Assembly: GCF_004751985.1 (NCBI RefSeq)
Contig: NZ_CP038492.1
Location: 496,001 to 560,000 of the forward strand
Source: Rhodophyticola sp. CCM32
GTDB taxonomy: Bacteria > Pseudomonadota > Alphaproteobacteria > Rhodobacterales > Rhodobacteraceae
Length of the DNA stretch: 64,000 nt
Direction: 5' to 3'
The notes below the pieces were generated by a model. The model worked only from the letters and a program-made list of their open reading frames with translations. It was not told the origin of the DNA and did no database searches. Each line of letters starts with the position of its first letter. Position 1 is the first letter of the stretch. This document shows, piece by piece, positions 16,849-25,332 of this stretch. The translations under genes were made by a program, and so were the position numbers.

Positions 16849-18042
16849 ATGACGCAGACCCCACCCAAACCCTGGCACAAGCGCACCCGCGCCGTGCATT
16901 CCGGCACAAGGCGCAGCCAGTATGGCGAAGTCAGCGAGGCGCTGTTTCTGACCCAGGGCTTTGTCTATGACACCGCCGAGGCCGCCGAAGCACGGTTTAT
17001 CGAGGCCGGGCCCGATGAGTTCATCTACGCCCGTTATGGCAACCCCACCGTGCGGATGTTCGAGGATCGGATCGCCGCGCTGGAAGGCACCGAGGATGCG
17101 TTTGCCACCGCCAGCGGGATGGCGGCGGTCAATGGCGCGCTGACCTCCCTGTTGCAGGCAGGTGATCATGTGGTCAGCGCGAAGGCTCTGTTCGGCTCCT
17201 GCCTCTATATTCTGGAGGATGTCCTGCCGCGCTATGGCGTGGAGGTGAGCTTTGTCGACGGCACCGATCTGGATCAGTGGAAAGCCGCGTTGCGGCCCGA
17301 TACCAAAGCCGTGTTTTTCGAGTCGATCTCGAACCCGGTGCTGGAGGTGATCGACATCGCCGCCGTGGCCGATCTGGCCCATGGGGTGGGCGCACTGGTG
17401 ATCGTGGACAATGTCTTTGCCACCCCGGTGTTTCAGGACAGTATCGCGCTTGGCGCCGATGTGGTGGTCTATTCCGCCACCAAACATATCGACGGGCAGG
17501 GCCGGGTGCTGGGCGGTGTGATCTGCGGCACGCAGGATTTCATCCGCAACACGGCAGAACCCTATCTGAAACATACCGGTGGCTCGATGTCGCCCTTCAA
17601 CGCCTGGGTGATGCTGAAAGCCCTGGAAACCGTCGATCTGCGCTGCCGGGCCCAGGCCGAGACGGCCTTGGTTCTGGCCCGGGGGCTGGAAGGTGCCAGC
17701 GGCCTGCGCCGGGTGATCTATCCGGGGCTGGCCAGCCACCCGCAGCATGATCTGGCGCTCCGCCAGATGGAAAAGGGCGGCACCATGATCGCGCTGGAGG
17801 TGGCAGGCGGGCGCGCCGCGGCCTTCCGTCTGCTGAACGCGCTGGAGATCATCACGATCTCGAACAATCTGGGTGATGCGAAATCCCTTGTCACCCATCC
17901 GGCAACCACCACCCATCAGCGCCTGACAGAAGCGCAGCGCGACGCCCTTGGGATCAGCGAAGGCATGCTGCGGCTGAGTGTGGGGCTGGAAGATGCAGGC
18001 GATCTGCTGGCGGATCTGCAACAGGCCCTTGCCCGGGTATGA
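16849..18042 (+). CDS. metZ: O-succinylhomoserine sulfhydrylase
   Basis: A 397-residue PLP enzyme of the Cys/Met metabolism family. It makes homocysteine from O-succinylhomoserine and sulfide in methionine synthesis. The PLP lysine is in VVYSATKHIDGQGRVLGG; other family segments are YARYGNPTVRMFE, ATASGMAAVNGAL and the C-terminal ITISNNLGDAKSLVTHPATTTH. GGAGA lies eight bases before the ATG. The SAM-II leader upstream supports a methionine role over cystathionine lyase. O-acetylhomoserine as substrate cannot be excluded. Confidence 0.93.
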   Translation: MTQTPPKPWHKRTRAVHSGTRRSQYGEVSEALFLTQGFVYDTAEAAEARFIEAGPDEFIYARYGNPTVRMFEDRIAALEGTEDAFATASGMAAVNGALTSLLQAGDHVVSAKALFGSCLYILEDVLPRYGVEVSFVDGTDLDQWKAALRPDTKAVFFESISNPVLEVIDIAAVADLAHGVGALVIVDNVFATPVFQDSIALGADVVVYSATKHIDGQGRVLGGVICGTQDFIRNTAEPYLKHTGGSMSPFNAWVMLKALETVDLRCRAQAETALVLARGLEGASGLRRVIYPGLASHPQHDLALRQMEKGGTMIALEVAGGRAAAFRLLNALEIITISNNLGDAKSLVTHPATTTHQRLTEAQRDALGISEGMLRLSVGLEDAGDLLADLQQALARV

Positions 18043-18173
18043 AACCGTTTCTGATCATCCAGTTGCGGCCCGAAGATGCGGCCGCTGACGAGGAATATGC
18101 CGCGCTTCTGGCAGAGCAGGTCACCGTGCGGGCAAAAATGCCGGGGGCATTCGTGGCCCGCTATCGCAGCTAG
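18039..18173 (+). pseudogene. Probable remnant of a class I glutamine amidotransferase
   Basis: A 44-codon frame, ATG at 18039 overlapping the metZ stop, TAG at 18171-18173. It starts MKPFLIIQLRPEDAAADEEY, which resembles the N-terminus of GMP-synthase-like glutamine amidotransferases of this group. It then jumps to MPGAFVARYRS and stops, with no catalytic Cys/His/Glu. I read it as a gene that lost its middle, or a short coupled peptide. Confidence in the family is moderate. Confidence 0.45.
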
Positions 18174-18326
18174 GGTCAGGCCCTAACCCCTTCATCTCAG
18201 GCAGTTTCGTGCCGCAATTGTGATCTGATGTGACGGTGTGCGCGTATCTTTTGGGCAGGTCAGGCATTTGAATGACGCCGATTTTGTCCCATATTGGGGT
18301 TCGACGCTGCGCAGAGAGGGTCTATT

Positions 18327-19421
18327 ATGAACGTCCATGTGTCACAGACGTCAGAAGCGCCAAGCCGTGATGACGCGGCAGAAGCGCTGAAAATGCTGAA
18401 AGCCTGGGCAGAAACCGCCACGGCAAGTGAGATCAGCGCGCTGCACCCGGCGGCCTCCCGGCTGCTGGCAGAGCAGGCCCCGAAAGAACTGGCGCGCGAC
18501 TATCCCGATGATTTCACCGTGGATGCGGCCTATAAAGCGTCGCTGCCCGATTTGCAGAATGGTCCGGCCTCGCTGATCAAGGGGGCGAACCGGCAGATTC
18601 AGCATGTGGGCATTTCGAATTTCCGCCTGCCGATCCGCTATCACACCCGGGACAATGGCGATCTGACCCTGGAAACCTCGGTCACCGGCACGGTCAGCCT
18701 TGAGGCCGAGAAAAAGGGCATCAACATGTCCCGGATCATGCGGTCCTTCTATGCCCATGCGGACCGGACCTTCAGCTTCGAGGTGATCGAGGCGGCGCTG
18801 GATGATTACAAGACCGATCTGGAAAGTTTCGATGCCCGCATTCAGATGCGGTTGAGCTTCCCGATGAAGGTGACCAGCCTGCGCTCGGGTCTCAGCGGAT
18901 ACCAGTATTACGATATCGCGCTGGAACTGGTGGAACAGGGCGGCGTGCGCAAAAAGATCGTGCATCTGGATTATGTCTATTCCTCCACCTGCCCGTGTTC
19001 TCTGGAACTGTCTGAACATGCCCGCAATACAAGGGGGCAGTTGGCGACGCCGCATTCGCAGCGTTCCGTCGCGCGGCTGTCGGTGGAGGTCAATTGCGCC
19101 GCCGATTGCCTGTGGTTCGAGGATCTGATCGACATGGCCCGCGCCGCTGTGCCGACCGAGACCCAGGTGATGGTCAAACGCGAGGATGAACAGGCCTTTG
19201 CAGAGTTGAACGCGGTCAATCCGATCTTTGTCGAGGATGCTGCCCGCCTGTTTGCAGAGCAGTTGCAGGCCGATGGGCGGATCAATGATTTCCGCGTTGT
19301 CGCCAGCCATCAGGAAAGTCTGCACAGCCATGACGCGGTCAGCGTGTTGACCGAAGGGAAAACCTTTGCCGCCGACAGTCTGGACCCGAAACTGTTCGCA
19401 ACCCTGTTCCATGTCGGCTGA
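18327..19421 (+). CDS. folE2: GTP cyclohydrolase FolE2 (type IB)
   Basis: A 364-residue GCYH-IB enzyme that converts GTP to dihydroneopterin triphosphate, the first step of folate synthesis, as a metal-flexible alternative to FolE. Family segments are HVGISNFRLPI, RGINMSR-type KKGINMSRIMRSFY, and YSSTCPCSLELSEHARN with the metal/catalytic Cys pair. In many bacteria it is controlled by Zur, but I see no clear Zur site here. The start at 18327 has GAGAGG eight bases upstream; the frame is open to 18294. Confidence 0.95.
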   Translation: MNVHVSQTSEAPSRDDAAEALKMLKAWAETATASEISALHPAASRLLAEQAPKELARDYPDDFTVDAAYKASLPDLQNGPASLIKGANRQIQHVGISNFRLPIRYHTRDNGDLTLETSVTGTVSLEAEKKGINMSRIMRSFYAHADRTFSFEVIEAALDDYKTDLESFDARIQMRLSFPMKVTSLRSGLSGYQYYDIALELVEQGGVRKKIVHLDYVYSSTCPCSLELSEHARNTRGQLATPHSQRSVARLSVEVNCAADCLWFEDLIDMARAAVPTETQVMVKREDEQAFAELNAVNPIFVEDAARLFAEQLQADGRINDFRVVASHQESLHSHDAVSVLTEGKTFAADSLDPKLFATLFHVG

Positions 19422-19440
19422 CCAGGGGCAGGTTGCGGTC

Positions 19441-19544
19441 TATAGCGGTTTGCGTTTGATCTTTATCGAAAACCGCTGCCTCTCGCCTTCGGCTCGAACG
19501 CGGTTTTCGATGGGGCTGCCTCATATAAACCGCAAACCGCTTTA
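19441..19544 (+). repeat. R1 palindromic element, copy A
   Basis: A 104-base imperfect palindrome between convergent folE2 and the D-x-D-N-G lipoprotein gene. The outer stem is AGCGGTTTGCG (19444-19454) with its exact complement at 19531-19541. The inner stem is ATCGAAAACCGC (19465-19476) with its exact complement at 19500-19511. The tip is TGCCTCTCGCCTTCGGCTC. Copies B (25.7 kb) and C (29.35 kb) share the ends and the tip but have different, still paired, stems. Confidence 0.85.
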
Positions 19545-19577
19545 TGTCGTGCGCCCTGGCGAGTGAAACGAAAACCG

Positions 19578-20048
19578 TTACCGCCCGCGCCCCTGACCGG
19601 AAGGGTCTGTGATCGGGCCGTTATCGGAATCTGTGATCCCTGTATAATATCCGCGCCGTCCGCCCCGGCCATTCCCCGCCGGGTCTGTGATCGGGCCATT
19701 ATCGGAATCGGTAATCCCGGAACTGACAGGTGTGAAACCACCACCGCCACCGCGGCCATAGCCCCCGGCATCGGTGATCGGTCCGTTATCCGCATCGGTA
19801 AGACCGGTGCGCACAGACCTGCGCCCGCCACGCCCGTTTCCGCCCGCATCGGTGATCGGCCCGTTATCGGAATCGGTCATTCCGGTGCCAGTGGTGGCGG
19901 GCACCACGCAGCCGCTGAGCCCAAGACCAATGGTGCCGAGGCCCATGCCGCGCAGCAATCGACGCCGGTTCAACCCGCGTGTGGTTTCAATGTCCCCATC
20001 GCTGAGGCTGTTCTTATCAGAGCGTTTCGGTTTCTGGTCATCACACAT
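19578..20048 (-). CDS. Tat-exported lipoprotein with four D-x-D-N-G repeats
   Basis: A 156-residue protein I cannot assign to a named family. Its N-terminus has SLSDGDIETTRG, then a twin-arginine signal (NRRRLLRGMGLGTIGLGLSG) ending in a lipobox LSGC, so it should be exported folded by Tat and lipidated. The mature part is four copies of a ~20-residue unit of type G-x-T-D-x-D-N-G-P-I-T-D-x-x-G-x-G-R-G, separated by Gly/Arg linkers. The acidic spacing D-x-D-N-G-x-x-x-D resembles calcium-binding loops (inference). The ATG at 20048 is preceded by AAGGTGA. It is downstream of its paralogue. Confidence 0.8.
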   Translation of the reverse strand: MCDDQKPKRSDKNSLSDGDIETTRGLNRRRLLRGMGLGTIGLGLSGCVVPATTGTGMTDSDNGPITDAGGNGRGGRRSVRTGLTDADNGPITDAGGYGRGGGGGFTPVSSGITDSDNGPITDPAGNGRGGRRGYYTGITDSDNGPITDPSGQGRGR

Positions 20049-20164
20049 AAAAATCACCTTTCGTCATTCAAATGTACTGAATCTCCCAGCCTCGCCGGTC
20101 AGAATCAGGGCATGAAAATGCAAATGGAGTGCTGGCTGTTATGCCAACACCCCGATAATGTCAG

Positions 20165-20599
20165 TCAGCCGCGGCCATTGCCGCCGGGGTCTGAACAAGC
20201 GCCCTGATCAATATCAGTCAATCCGCTGGCCACATTGCGGGGGGCTCCACGACCGGCGCCGCCCGGATCCGTCCAGGACCCGTTATCGCTGTCCGTATAC
20301 CCGCCGCGTTGCTGGTTGCCATCCCCGCGGCCATTGCCGCCCGGGTCTCTCCAGCTGCCGTTGTCCTGATCCGTCGCACCAGAGCTATAGGCCCGGCAAT
20401 AGCCGCGACCGGCGCCACCCGCATCGGTGATCGGGCCGTTGTCACTGTCGGTTCCGGCCTGGGCACGACCGGTTGCAACACCGGCGATGGTGACACCAAG
20501 TGCTGTGGTTCCCGCGCCGCGCAATATGCCGCGACGATCAACTGAGGTGGAAATATCGGAATCTGATAGGGACGTTTTACCGTCCTGCCTGTCGCTCAT
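20165..20599 (-). CDS. Tat-exported protein with four D-x-D-N-G repeats (paralogue)
   Basis: A 144-residue paralogue of the next gene. It shares the pre-signal motif SLSDSDIST, then a twin-arginine signal (DRRGILRGAGTTALGVTIAG) ending in a likely signal peptidase I site (ATGRAQA), so it is secreted rather than lipidated. The mature part again has four units: TDSDNGPITD, TDQDNGSWRD, TDSDNGSWTD and TDIDQGACSD, each followed by PGG/AGG-x-GRG. Two cysteines occur (GYCRA and GACSD). GGGAG lies seven bases before the ATG. It is probably co-transcribed with the lipoprotein 117 bases downstream. Function unknown. Confidence 0.8.
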   Translation of the reverse strand: MSDRQDGKTSLSDSDISTSVDRRGILRGAGTTALGVTIAGVATGRAQAGTDSDNGPITDAGGAGRGYCRAYSSGATDQDNGSWRDPGGNGRGDGNQQRGGYTDSDNGSWTDPGGAGRGAPRNVASGLTDIDQGACSDPGGNGRG

Positions 20600-20837
20600 A
20601 TTTAACTCCCATTGGCGAATGCGCGACCGTGAAGGCCCCGGGTGGCTATGAAGTGTTGCGGCTATGTTCCGCCTGAAAAGTAATCAGAAGCTGGTAACTT
20701 GTGAACACGCTAGCCTGACTGACCGGTTGACTCAATAGATATGGGCGCGTCCTGCCCGGGTTTTTCATGCTGCGGTTGCGAAGGAATCGGACCCGTGCGC
20801 TTGACACGCAGAGCCTGGCGCGCCAACGCTCCACCCC

Positions 20838-22286
20838 ATGTTTGATCTGCGCCCCGTGGGCTATGTTCTGGGACTTCTGGTGTCGGTGCTGGGCGCGACG
20901 ATGCTGCTGCCTATGGCTGTCGATCTCTATCTGCAGAACGGCCACTGGCAGCGATTTGCGGAAAGCGCGCTGGTCACGATGGGCATTGGTGGCTTCCTCA
21001 CGCTTGCCTGCGCAAATGCTGTGACCCGGGGGCTGGGCCTGCAACAGACCTTCATGCTGACCACGGGTGTGTGGCTGGTGCTGCCGGTCTTCGGGGCATT
21101 GCCCTTCATGCTGGGGGCGACCGGCGCAAGTTGGACCGATGCGTTTTTCGAGGCGATGTCCGGGCTGACAACCACCGGGTCGACCGTGTTCAGCGGGCTG
21201 GATGATCTGCCAGCGGGGCTGTTGTTATGGCGCGGGTTGCTGCAATGGTTCGGCGGTATCGGGATCATTGTCGTGGCCATGGTGTTTCTGCCTGAACTGC
21301 GGGTCGGCGGTATGCAGGTATTCCGCTCGGAAGCCTTTGATACAATGGGTAAAATTCTGCCCCGCGCCACCGAGATCGCAAACCGGATTTCAGTGATTTA
21401 TCTGATCCTGACAGTGATGTGCGCGCTGACATATGCCGCTTTGGGCATGCCGGTCTTCGATGCGGTCGTGCATGCGATGACGTCGCTCTCGACCGGGGGG
21501 TTTTCCACCCATGATGCCTCATTCGGGGCGTTTCAGGGGCCAATGGAATATGCCGCCGCTGTCTTCATGATTTTGGCAAGCCTGCCGTTTGTGCGGTATA
21601 TCCAGCTGGTCGCAGGCACCGCGCGCCCGATCTTTCGTGACAGCCAGATACGCGCCTATCTGGTCACAATCCTGACCCTGACCCTGGTGACAACCGTTTA
21701 CCGTATGGTGGTCAATGGCGATCATCTGGAACACGGGTTTCGCGAGGGGATTTTCAATGTCACCTCGATCATCAGCGGCACCGGGTATGCCAGTGTGGAT
21801 TATCAGCTATGGGGCAGTTTTCCGGTGGTCCTGTTCTTTTTCATCGGCCTGATCGGGGGCTGCGCCGGCTCGACTTCCTGCTCGATCAAGGTGTTCCGCT
21901 ACCAGATGCTGATGGCTTCGATCTCGACCCAGGTGAAACGGCTTTATGCCCCCCATGGAGTGTTTGAGCCGCGGTTTGAGGGCCGCCCGGTATCCGAGGA
22001 TGTGCTGAATTCGGTGATGGCCTTTTTTGTGCTGTTCTTCGTGACGCTGGGGGTGGTGGCGGTGTTGCTGGGTCTGACCGGGCTGGATTTCGTCACCGCC
22101 GTTTCGGGCGCGGCAACCGCTGTGGGCAATATCGGCCCGGGGCTGGGCCCCGAGATCGGCCCGGCGGGCAATTTCGCGGGGCTGAATGATACGGCGAAAT
22201 GGATTTTATCGGCGGCGATGCTGATCGGACGGCTGGAACTGATGCTGGTTTTCGTTCTGTTCACCGCAGCGTTCTGGCGCGCCTGA
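20838..22286 (+). CDS. trkH: Potassium transporter TrkH family
   Basis: A 482-residue integral membrane protein with the four-fold pore-loop (SKT) fold of TrkH, the K+ translocating subunit of the Trk system. Selectivity-filter-like loops are visible: AMSGLTTTGSTVF, MTSLSTGGFSTHD, ISGTGYASVDY and SAVGNIGPGLG-type TAVGNIGPGLG. The TrkA partner is not in this window. It is convergent with the flavoprotein gene downstream, with an R3 repeat between. Confidence 0.93.
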   Translation: MFDLRPVGYVLGLLVSVLGATMLLPMAVDLYLQNGHWQRFAESALVTMGIGGFLTLACANAVTRGLGLQQTFMLTTGVWLVLPVFGALPFMLGATGASWTDAFFEAMSGLTTTGSTVFSGLDDLPAGLLLWRGLLQWFGGIGIIVVAMVFLPELRVGGMQVFRSEAFDTMGKILPRATEIANRISVIYLILTVMCALTYAALGMPVFDAVVHAMTSLSTGGFSTHDASFGAFQGPMEYAAAVFMILASLPFVRYIQLVAGTARPIFRDSQIRAYLVTILTLTLVTTVYRMVVNGDHLEHGFREGIFNVTSIISGTGYASVDYQLWGSFPVVLFFFIGLIGGCAGSTSCSIKVFRYQMLMASISTQVKRLYAPHGVFEPRFEGRPVSEDVLNSVMAFFVLFFVTLGVVAVLLGLTGLDFVTAVSGAATAVGNIGPGLGPEIGPAGNFAGLNDTAKWILSAAMLIGRLELMLVFVLFTAAFWRA

Positions 22287-22350
22287 TCCGGGCGAAGCGG
22301 CATGGCTGGGGGCAGAGCATGCCATGGCGCCGGACTGAAATTCTGAACCG

Positions 22351-22470
22351 CATATACATTGCGCAGAGGGCATCGCCCGAACCGAGGGGAGGGCGAGAAG
22401 CGCCCGCGCCCCGTGGGGGCGGCTCAGACGCTGCCCGGCGGTGCCGCCGGGCGGGAAGGTGGTGTGGGCT
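22351..22470 (+). repeat. R3 GC-rich palindromic element, copy 1
   Basis: About 120 bases made of successive hairpins: GGGCATCGCCC, GGGCGAGAAGCGCCC, GCCCCGTGGGGGC and the perfect CCCGGCGGTGCCGCCGGG. It lies between convergent trkH and the HI0933-type flavoprotein gene. Near-identical copies are at 25.5 kb (inverted) and 50.0 kb. Confidence 0.85.
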
Positions 22471-22495
22471 GGCGTCGGAATGTTAGCCCGAGGCC

Positions 22496-23695
22496 CTATC
22501 GCTGCGCCTCAATCGCGCGTCCGGCTGCCACGCCCGAGGCCCAGGCCCATTGGAAATTATAGCCCCCCAGCCATCCGGTCACATCCACAACCTCGCCAAT
22601 GAGATAGAGGCCCGGCACCTGACCGGAGGCCATGGTTTTTGAGTTGATCTGATCGGTGGCCACACCGCCAAGCGTGACCTCCGCCGTGCGGTAGCCTTCG
22701 GAGGAGGTTGGCGTCATCTCCCACCTGGTCAAATGATCGGTCAACCGGCGCAGGGCGCTGTCGGACAGATCGCCCAGATTGCCCGAAAGCCCCAGTTCGA
22801 TCCCCAGATACCGGGCCAGTTTCTGCGGCAGAAGCTCAGCCAGGGCCGTGACCACCGCCTTGCCTCCGGCCTGATCCCGGCGGGTGTGGAGATGGGCGAA
22901 AAGATCGGTCTCCGGCCGCAGCGCGACCTGAAGCCGGTCACCTTCACGCCAGTATGACGAAATTTGCAGGATTGCGGGCCCCGACAATCCGCGATGGGTG
23001 AACAGCATCGCCTCGTCAAAGCTGCTGCCGTTGCAGGTGATCCGTGTGTCCACAGAGATGCCCGACAGGGGGGCGAGGGCGGTTTTGACCTCTTCATTAA
23101 AGGTCAGGGGCACAAGGCCCGGGCGGGTTTCGGTCAACCGGTGGCCGAACTGTTCTGCAAGACGATAGCCCAAAGCGCTGGCACCCATTTTCGGGATCGA
23201 CTTGCCGCCTGTGGCCACCACCAGATTGCGGGCCGTGACCGTGACGGCCGTGCCACCCCGGTTGAGCCGCACCTGGAACCCTGTGCCGGTATGTGTCACA
23301 TCCTCGACCGAACTGTTCAGCCACAGATCGGCGGGCTGCATTTCGGCCAGCAGCATCTGGATGATGTCCTTGGCGGATCGGTCGCAGAAAAGCTGCCCCA
23401 GGGTCTTTTCGTACCAGGGGATGTTGTGCCGCTCCACCAGATCAAGGAAATCCCACGGGGTGAACCGGCTGAGCGCGGATTTGGCGAAATGCGGATTTTC
23501 CGACAGGAAATTTTTGGCACTGGTGTTCAGATTGGTGAAATTACAGCGCCCGCCGCCGGAGATGCGGATCTTTTCCCCCGGGGCTTTGGCATGGTCGATG
23601 ACCAGCGTGTCGGCCCCCGCATGGGCGGCACAGATAAGGCCTGCGGCACCTGCGCCGAGGATCAGGGTTGTGACACTGTGAACAGGGCGGGGCAT
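22496..23695 (-). CDS. HI0933-family flavoprotein (BaiN/RdsA type)
   Basis: A 399-residue FAD protein. The dinucleotide motif is LILGAGAAGLICAAHAG, followed by KIRISGGGRCNFTNLN, the signature of the HI0933/BaiN family, and a C-terminal GLYLIGEVVDVTGWLGGYNFQWA motif. Physiological substrates of most members are unknown; some reduce 3-dehydro steroid intermediates. Preceded on its strand by the J-domain gene with an R5 repeat between. Confidence 0.92.
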   Translation of the reverse strand: MPRPVHSVTTLILGAGAAGLICAAHAGADTLVIDHAKAPGEKIRISGGGRCNFTNLNTSAKNFLSENPHFAKSALSRFTPWDFLDLVERHNIPWYEKTLGQLFCDRSAKDIIQMLLAEMQPADLWLNSSVEDVTHTGTGFQVRLNRGGTAVTVTARNLVVATGGKSIPKMGASALGYRLAEQFGHRLTETRPGLVPLTFNEEVKTALAPLSGISVDTRITCNGSSFDEAMLFTHRGLSGPAILQISSYWREGDRLQVALRPETDLFAHLHTRRDQAGGKAVVTALAELLPQKLARYLGIELGLSGNLGDLSDSALRRLTDHLTRWEMTPTSSEGYRTAEVTLGGVATDQINSKTMASGQVPGLYLIGEVVDVTGWLGGYNFQWAWASGVAAGRAIEAQR

Positions 23696-23718
23696 TGGGC
23701 CTCTTGCAGGCGTGGGAC

Positions 23719-23750
23719 GCCTCCGGCGGGCGTATTTGGGACAAGAAGAA
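23719..23750 (-). repeat. R5 intergenic repeat, copy 3
   Basis: GCCTCCGGCGGGCGTATTTG with a GGACAAGAAGAAG tail, between the J-domain gene and the HI0933-type gene. On the coding strand it puts a GGAGG about 25 bases before the flavoprotein ATG. Confidence 0.65.
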
Positions 23751-23779
23751 GCCGGGGCCGGGTTTGGCCGGGATGTGGC

Positions 23780-24409
23780 TCAGTCTTTGAAATTGCGGCT
23801 TTCCTTGATCTGGTCCCAGGCCCAGACAACCTCTTGCAGCCGGTCTTCATCGGTGCGGTCGCCGCCATTCATATCAGGGTGCAGGATCTTGATCAGCGCC
23901 TTGTAGGATTTGCGGATTTCGGCCTTGGCCCAGTGGTCCTTGGCCTCAAGAATATCCAGCGCCCGGCGTTCCGTGGGCGGCAGTTTGCGGGTGCCGGTGA
24001 TCGAGCGGCCCCGGTTCTGGGTCGCATTGCCGCCAAGCACCTGATGGGCATCATCCACCCCAAGCCGGGCCCAGGCCCGTTCTTCCGCCGATTGCTTGAA
24101 GGATTTTGTGGGCCGGTCCCAGACCCGGTCCCGGTCAAGCTGCGCTTCCATCTCGGCCTCGGTGGTGCCTTCGAAGAAATTCCATTTCAGATTGTATTCG
24201 CGCACATGTTCGCGGCAGAACCACAGGTAATCATCCAGCACATCGGGTGATCTCGGGGCGCGATACTGCCCGGCCTCGTTACAGCCCGGATGTTCACAGA
24301 CCCGCTGCGAGGTTTCAAACGCACCGGACATGCCGCGCCGCCCGCCCCGGCGTTTCTTTTTGTCGGTCGAGACGCGGAGGTCGAAATTGAACGGGTCTTT
24401 TTCGGTCAT
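23780..24409 (-). CDS. J-domain (DnaJ-like) protein with C-terminal J domain
   Basis: A 209-residue protein with the J domain at its C-terminus (residues ~145-209): HWAKAEIRKSYKALIKILHPDMNGG contains the HPD motif needed to stimulate DnaK ATPase. The N-terminal half has a Cys/His set (CEHPGCN and WFCREHVREYNLKWNFF) that may bind zinc. This architecture (Cys region first, J domain last) is common in Alphaproteobacteria. It is a co-chaperone by inference; its client is unknown. It is divergent from the BolA gene. Confidence 0.9.
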   Translation of the reverse strand: MTEKDPFNFDLRVSTDKKKRRGGRRGMSGAFETSQRVCEHPGCNEAGQYRAPRSPDVLDDYLWFCREHVREYNLKWNFFEGTTEAEMEAQLDRDRVWDRPTKSFKQSAEERAWARLGVDDAHQVLGGNATQNRGRSITGTRKLPPTERRALDILEAKDHWAKAEIRKSYKALIKILHPDMNGGDRTDEDRLQEVVWAWDQIKESRNFKD

Positions 24410-24484
24410 CAGGGTGCCTTTTCGACTCGGAACAGCCAGTTTAGAGTGTTGGACGGTGAGGTGAAGAGGGGGCGGGCGAAAATA

Positions 24485-24742
24485 ATGACGCGGGCAGAGA
24501 AAATCCGGTCACGGTTAAGAGAGGCATTTGATCCCGCGCTGCTGGAGGTGGTGGATGACAGCGAAAGCCATCGCGGCCATGCCGGGTATCAGGAGGGTGG
24601 CGAAAGCCATTTTCATGTGACGATTCAAAGCGATGGGTTTGAGGGGCTGAGCCGGATCGCGAAGCATCGCGCGGTACATGACGCCCTGGGCCGCGAGCTG
24701 CTGGCAGAGATTCACGCCCTGTCCTTGGATATCCGCAGTTAA
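24485..24742 (+). CDS. BolA family protein
   Basis: An 85-residue BolA/YrbA-type protein, partner of monothiol glutaredoxins in iron-sulfur trafficking and regulation. The conserved core is visible: VVDDSESHRGHAGYQEGGESHFHVTI, with the invariant His and FRV-type segment, then RIAKHRAVHDALGREL and a C-terminal HALSL. The start at 24485 is chosen because the family begins just there; upstream sequence in frame does not look like protein. The stop codon is inside the R2 palindrome. Confidence 0.93.
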   Translation: MTRAEKIRSRLREAFDPALLEVVDDSESHRGHAGYQEGGESHFHVTIQSDGFEGLSRIAKHRAVHDALGRELLAEIHALSLDIRS

Positions 24743-24843
24743 AGCACCCTGCCTGAAACTTGACTCACAAATACCCTGCCACGCTTCGCGTTCCCAGGGT
24801 ATTTGTGATGCGCGATGTCTCAGATTTAAGGCAGGGTACTCTA
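24739..24843. repeat. R2 palindromic element, copy 1 (between bolA and DUF4177 genes)
   Basis: About 105 bases. The central hairpin pairs TCACAAATACCCTG (24765-24778) with its exact complement (24795-24808) around an ACGCTTCGCGT tip. Outer arms AGCACCCTGCCT and AGGCAGGGTACT also pair. It overlaps the stop codons of both convergent genes, so a role as a two-way terminator is likely. Copies 2 and 3 lie at 29.25 and 63.5 kb in the opposite orientation. Confidence 0.85.
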
Positions 24844-25230
24844 GGTCACGCGCAGGTCTGCCGGGGCTTCCACCGGGGTCTCCGGCTCTGCGGGATCGCC
24901 CCCGGGCTGCTCCTCAGGGGGCGTCTCTGGCGCGGGGTCCGGCGCAACCGGGGCGGCGATAAGGATCGGGGTCTCGGCGGATGCCGTGGCCTCTTCTTCC
25001 AGAATACGGCGGAAAATCAGGATGTTGCGATAGATCTTCTGACTGCCGGTCAGCCCCGCCCGTTCCGTCGCGGGGAGTGTATCGGCGCGCAGATATTCCC
25101 AACCCTCGGCACCAAGCGCGTTCATCAGGGTTTCCAGCGTATGGGCAAACCGCGCGGCACCGGGTTTCACACCCTTGGCCTTCACCGCTTTTTCGGGCGC
25201 CGGAACAACCTTGTATTCATATATCTGCAT
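24841..25230 (-). CDS. DUF4177-like small protein with Pro/Glu-rich tail
   Basis: A 129-residue protein. Residues ~1-75 (MQIYEYKVVPAPEKAVKAKG, LNALGAEGWEYLRADTLP-like segment, YRNILIFRR) resemble the DUF4177 fold, a small beta sheet with a conserved LNxLGxEGWE motif. The rest is a low-complexity Pro/Glu/Ala tail, probably disordered. Function unknown. Its TAG is formed by the edge of the R2 palindrome. Confidence 0.82.
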   Translation of the reverse strand: MQIYEYKVVPAPEKAVKAKGVKPGAARFAHTLETLMNALGAEGWEYLRADTLPATERAGLTGSQKIYRNILIFRRILEEEATASAETPILIAAPVAPDPAPETPPEEQPGGDPAEPETPVEAPADLRVT

Positions 25231-25332
25231 GGGATCCCCGCGAGGCCTGTGACGCGCGGCAGCATAGGCAAAACCGGCGCCGGGGCAAGGCCGGTCGGGG
25301 CGGAAATCGGGGTGTGCGGAGGTATGGGCCGG

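Noticed and set aside
19578..20048. Regularly spaced DNA repeats that might suggest a CRISPR array
   Set aside because: The repeats are in frame within a coding region, encode D-x-D-N-G protein units, and have no unique spacers of constant length.
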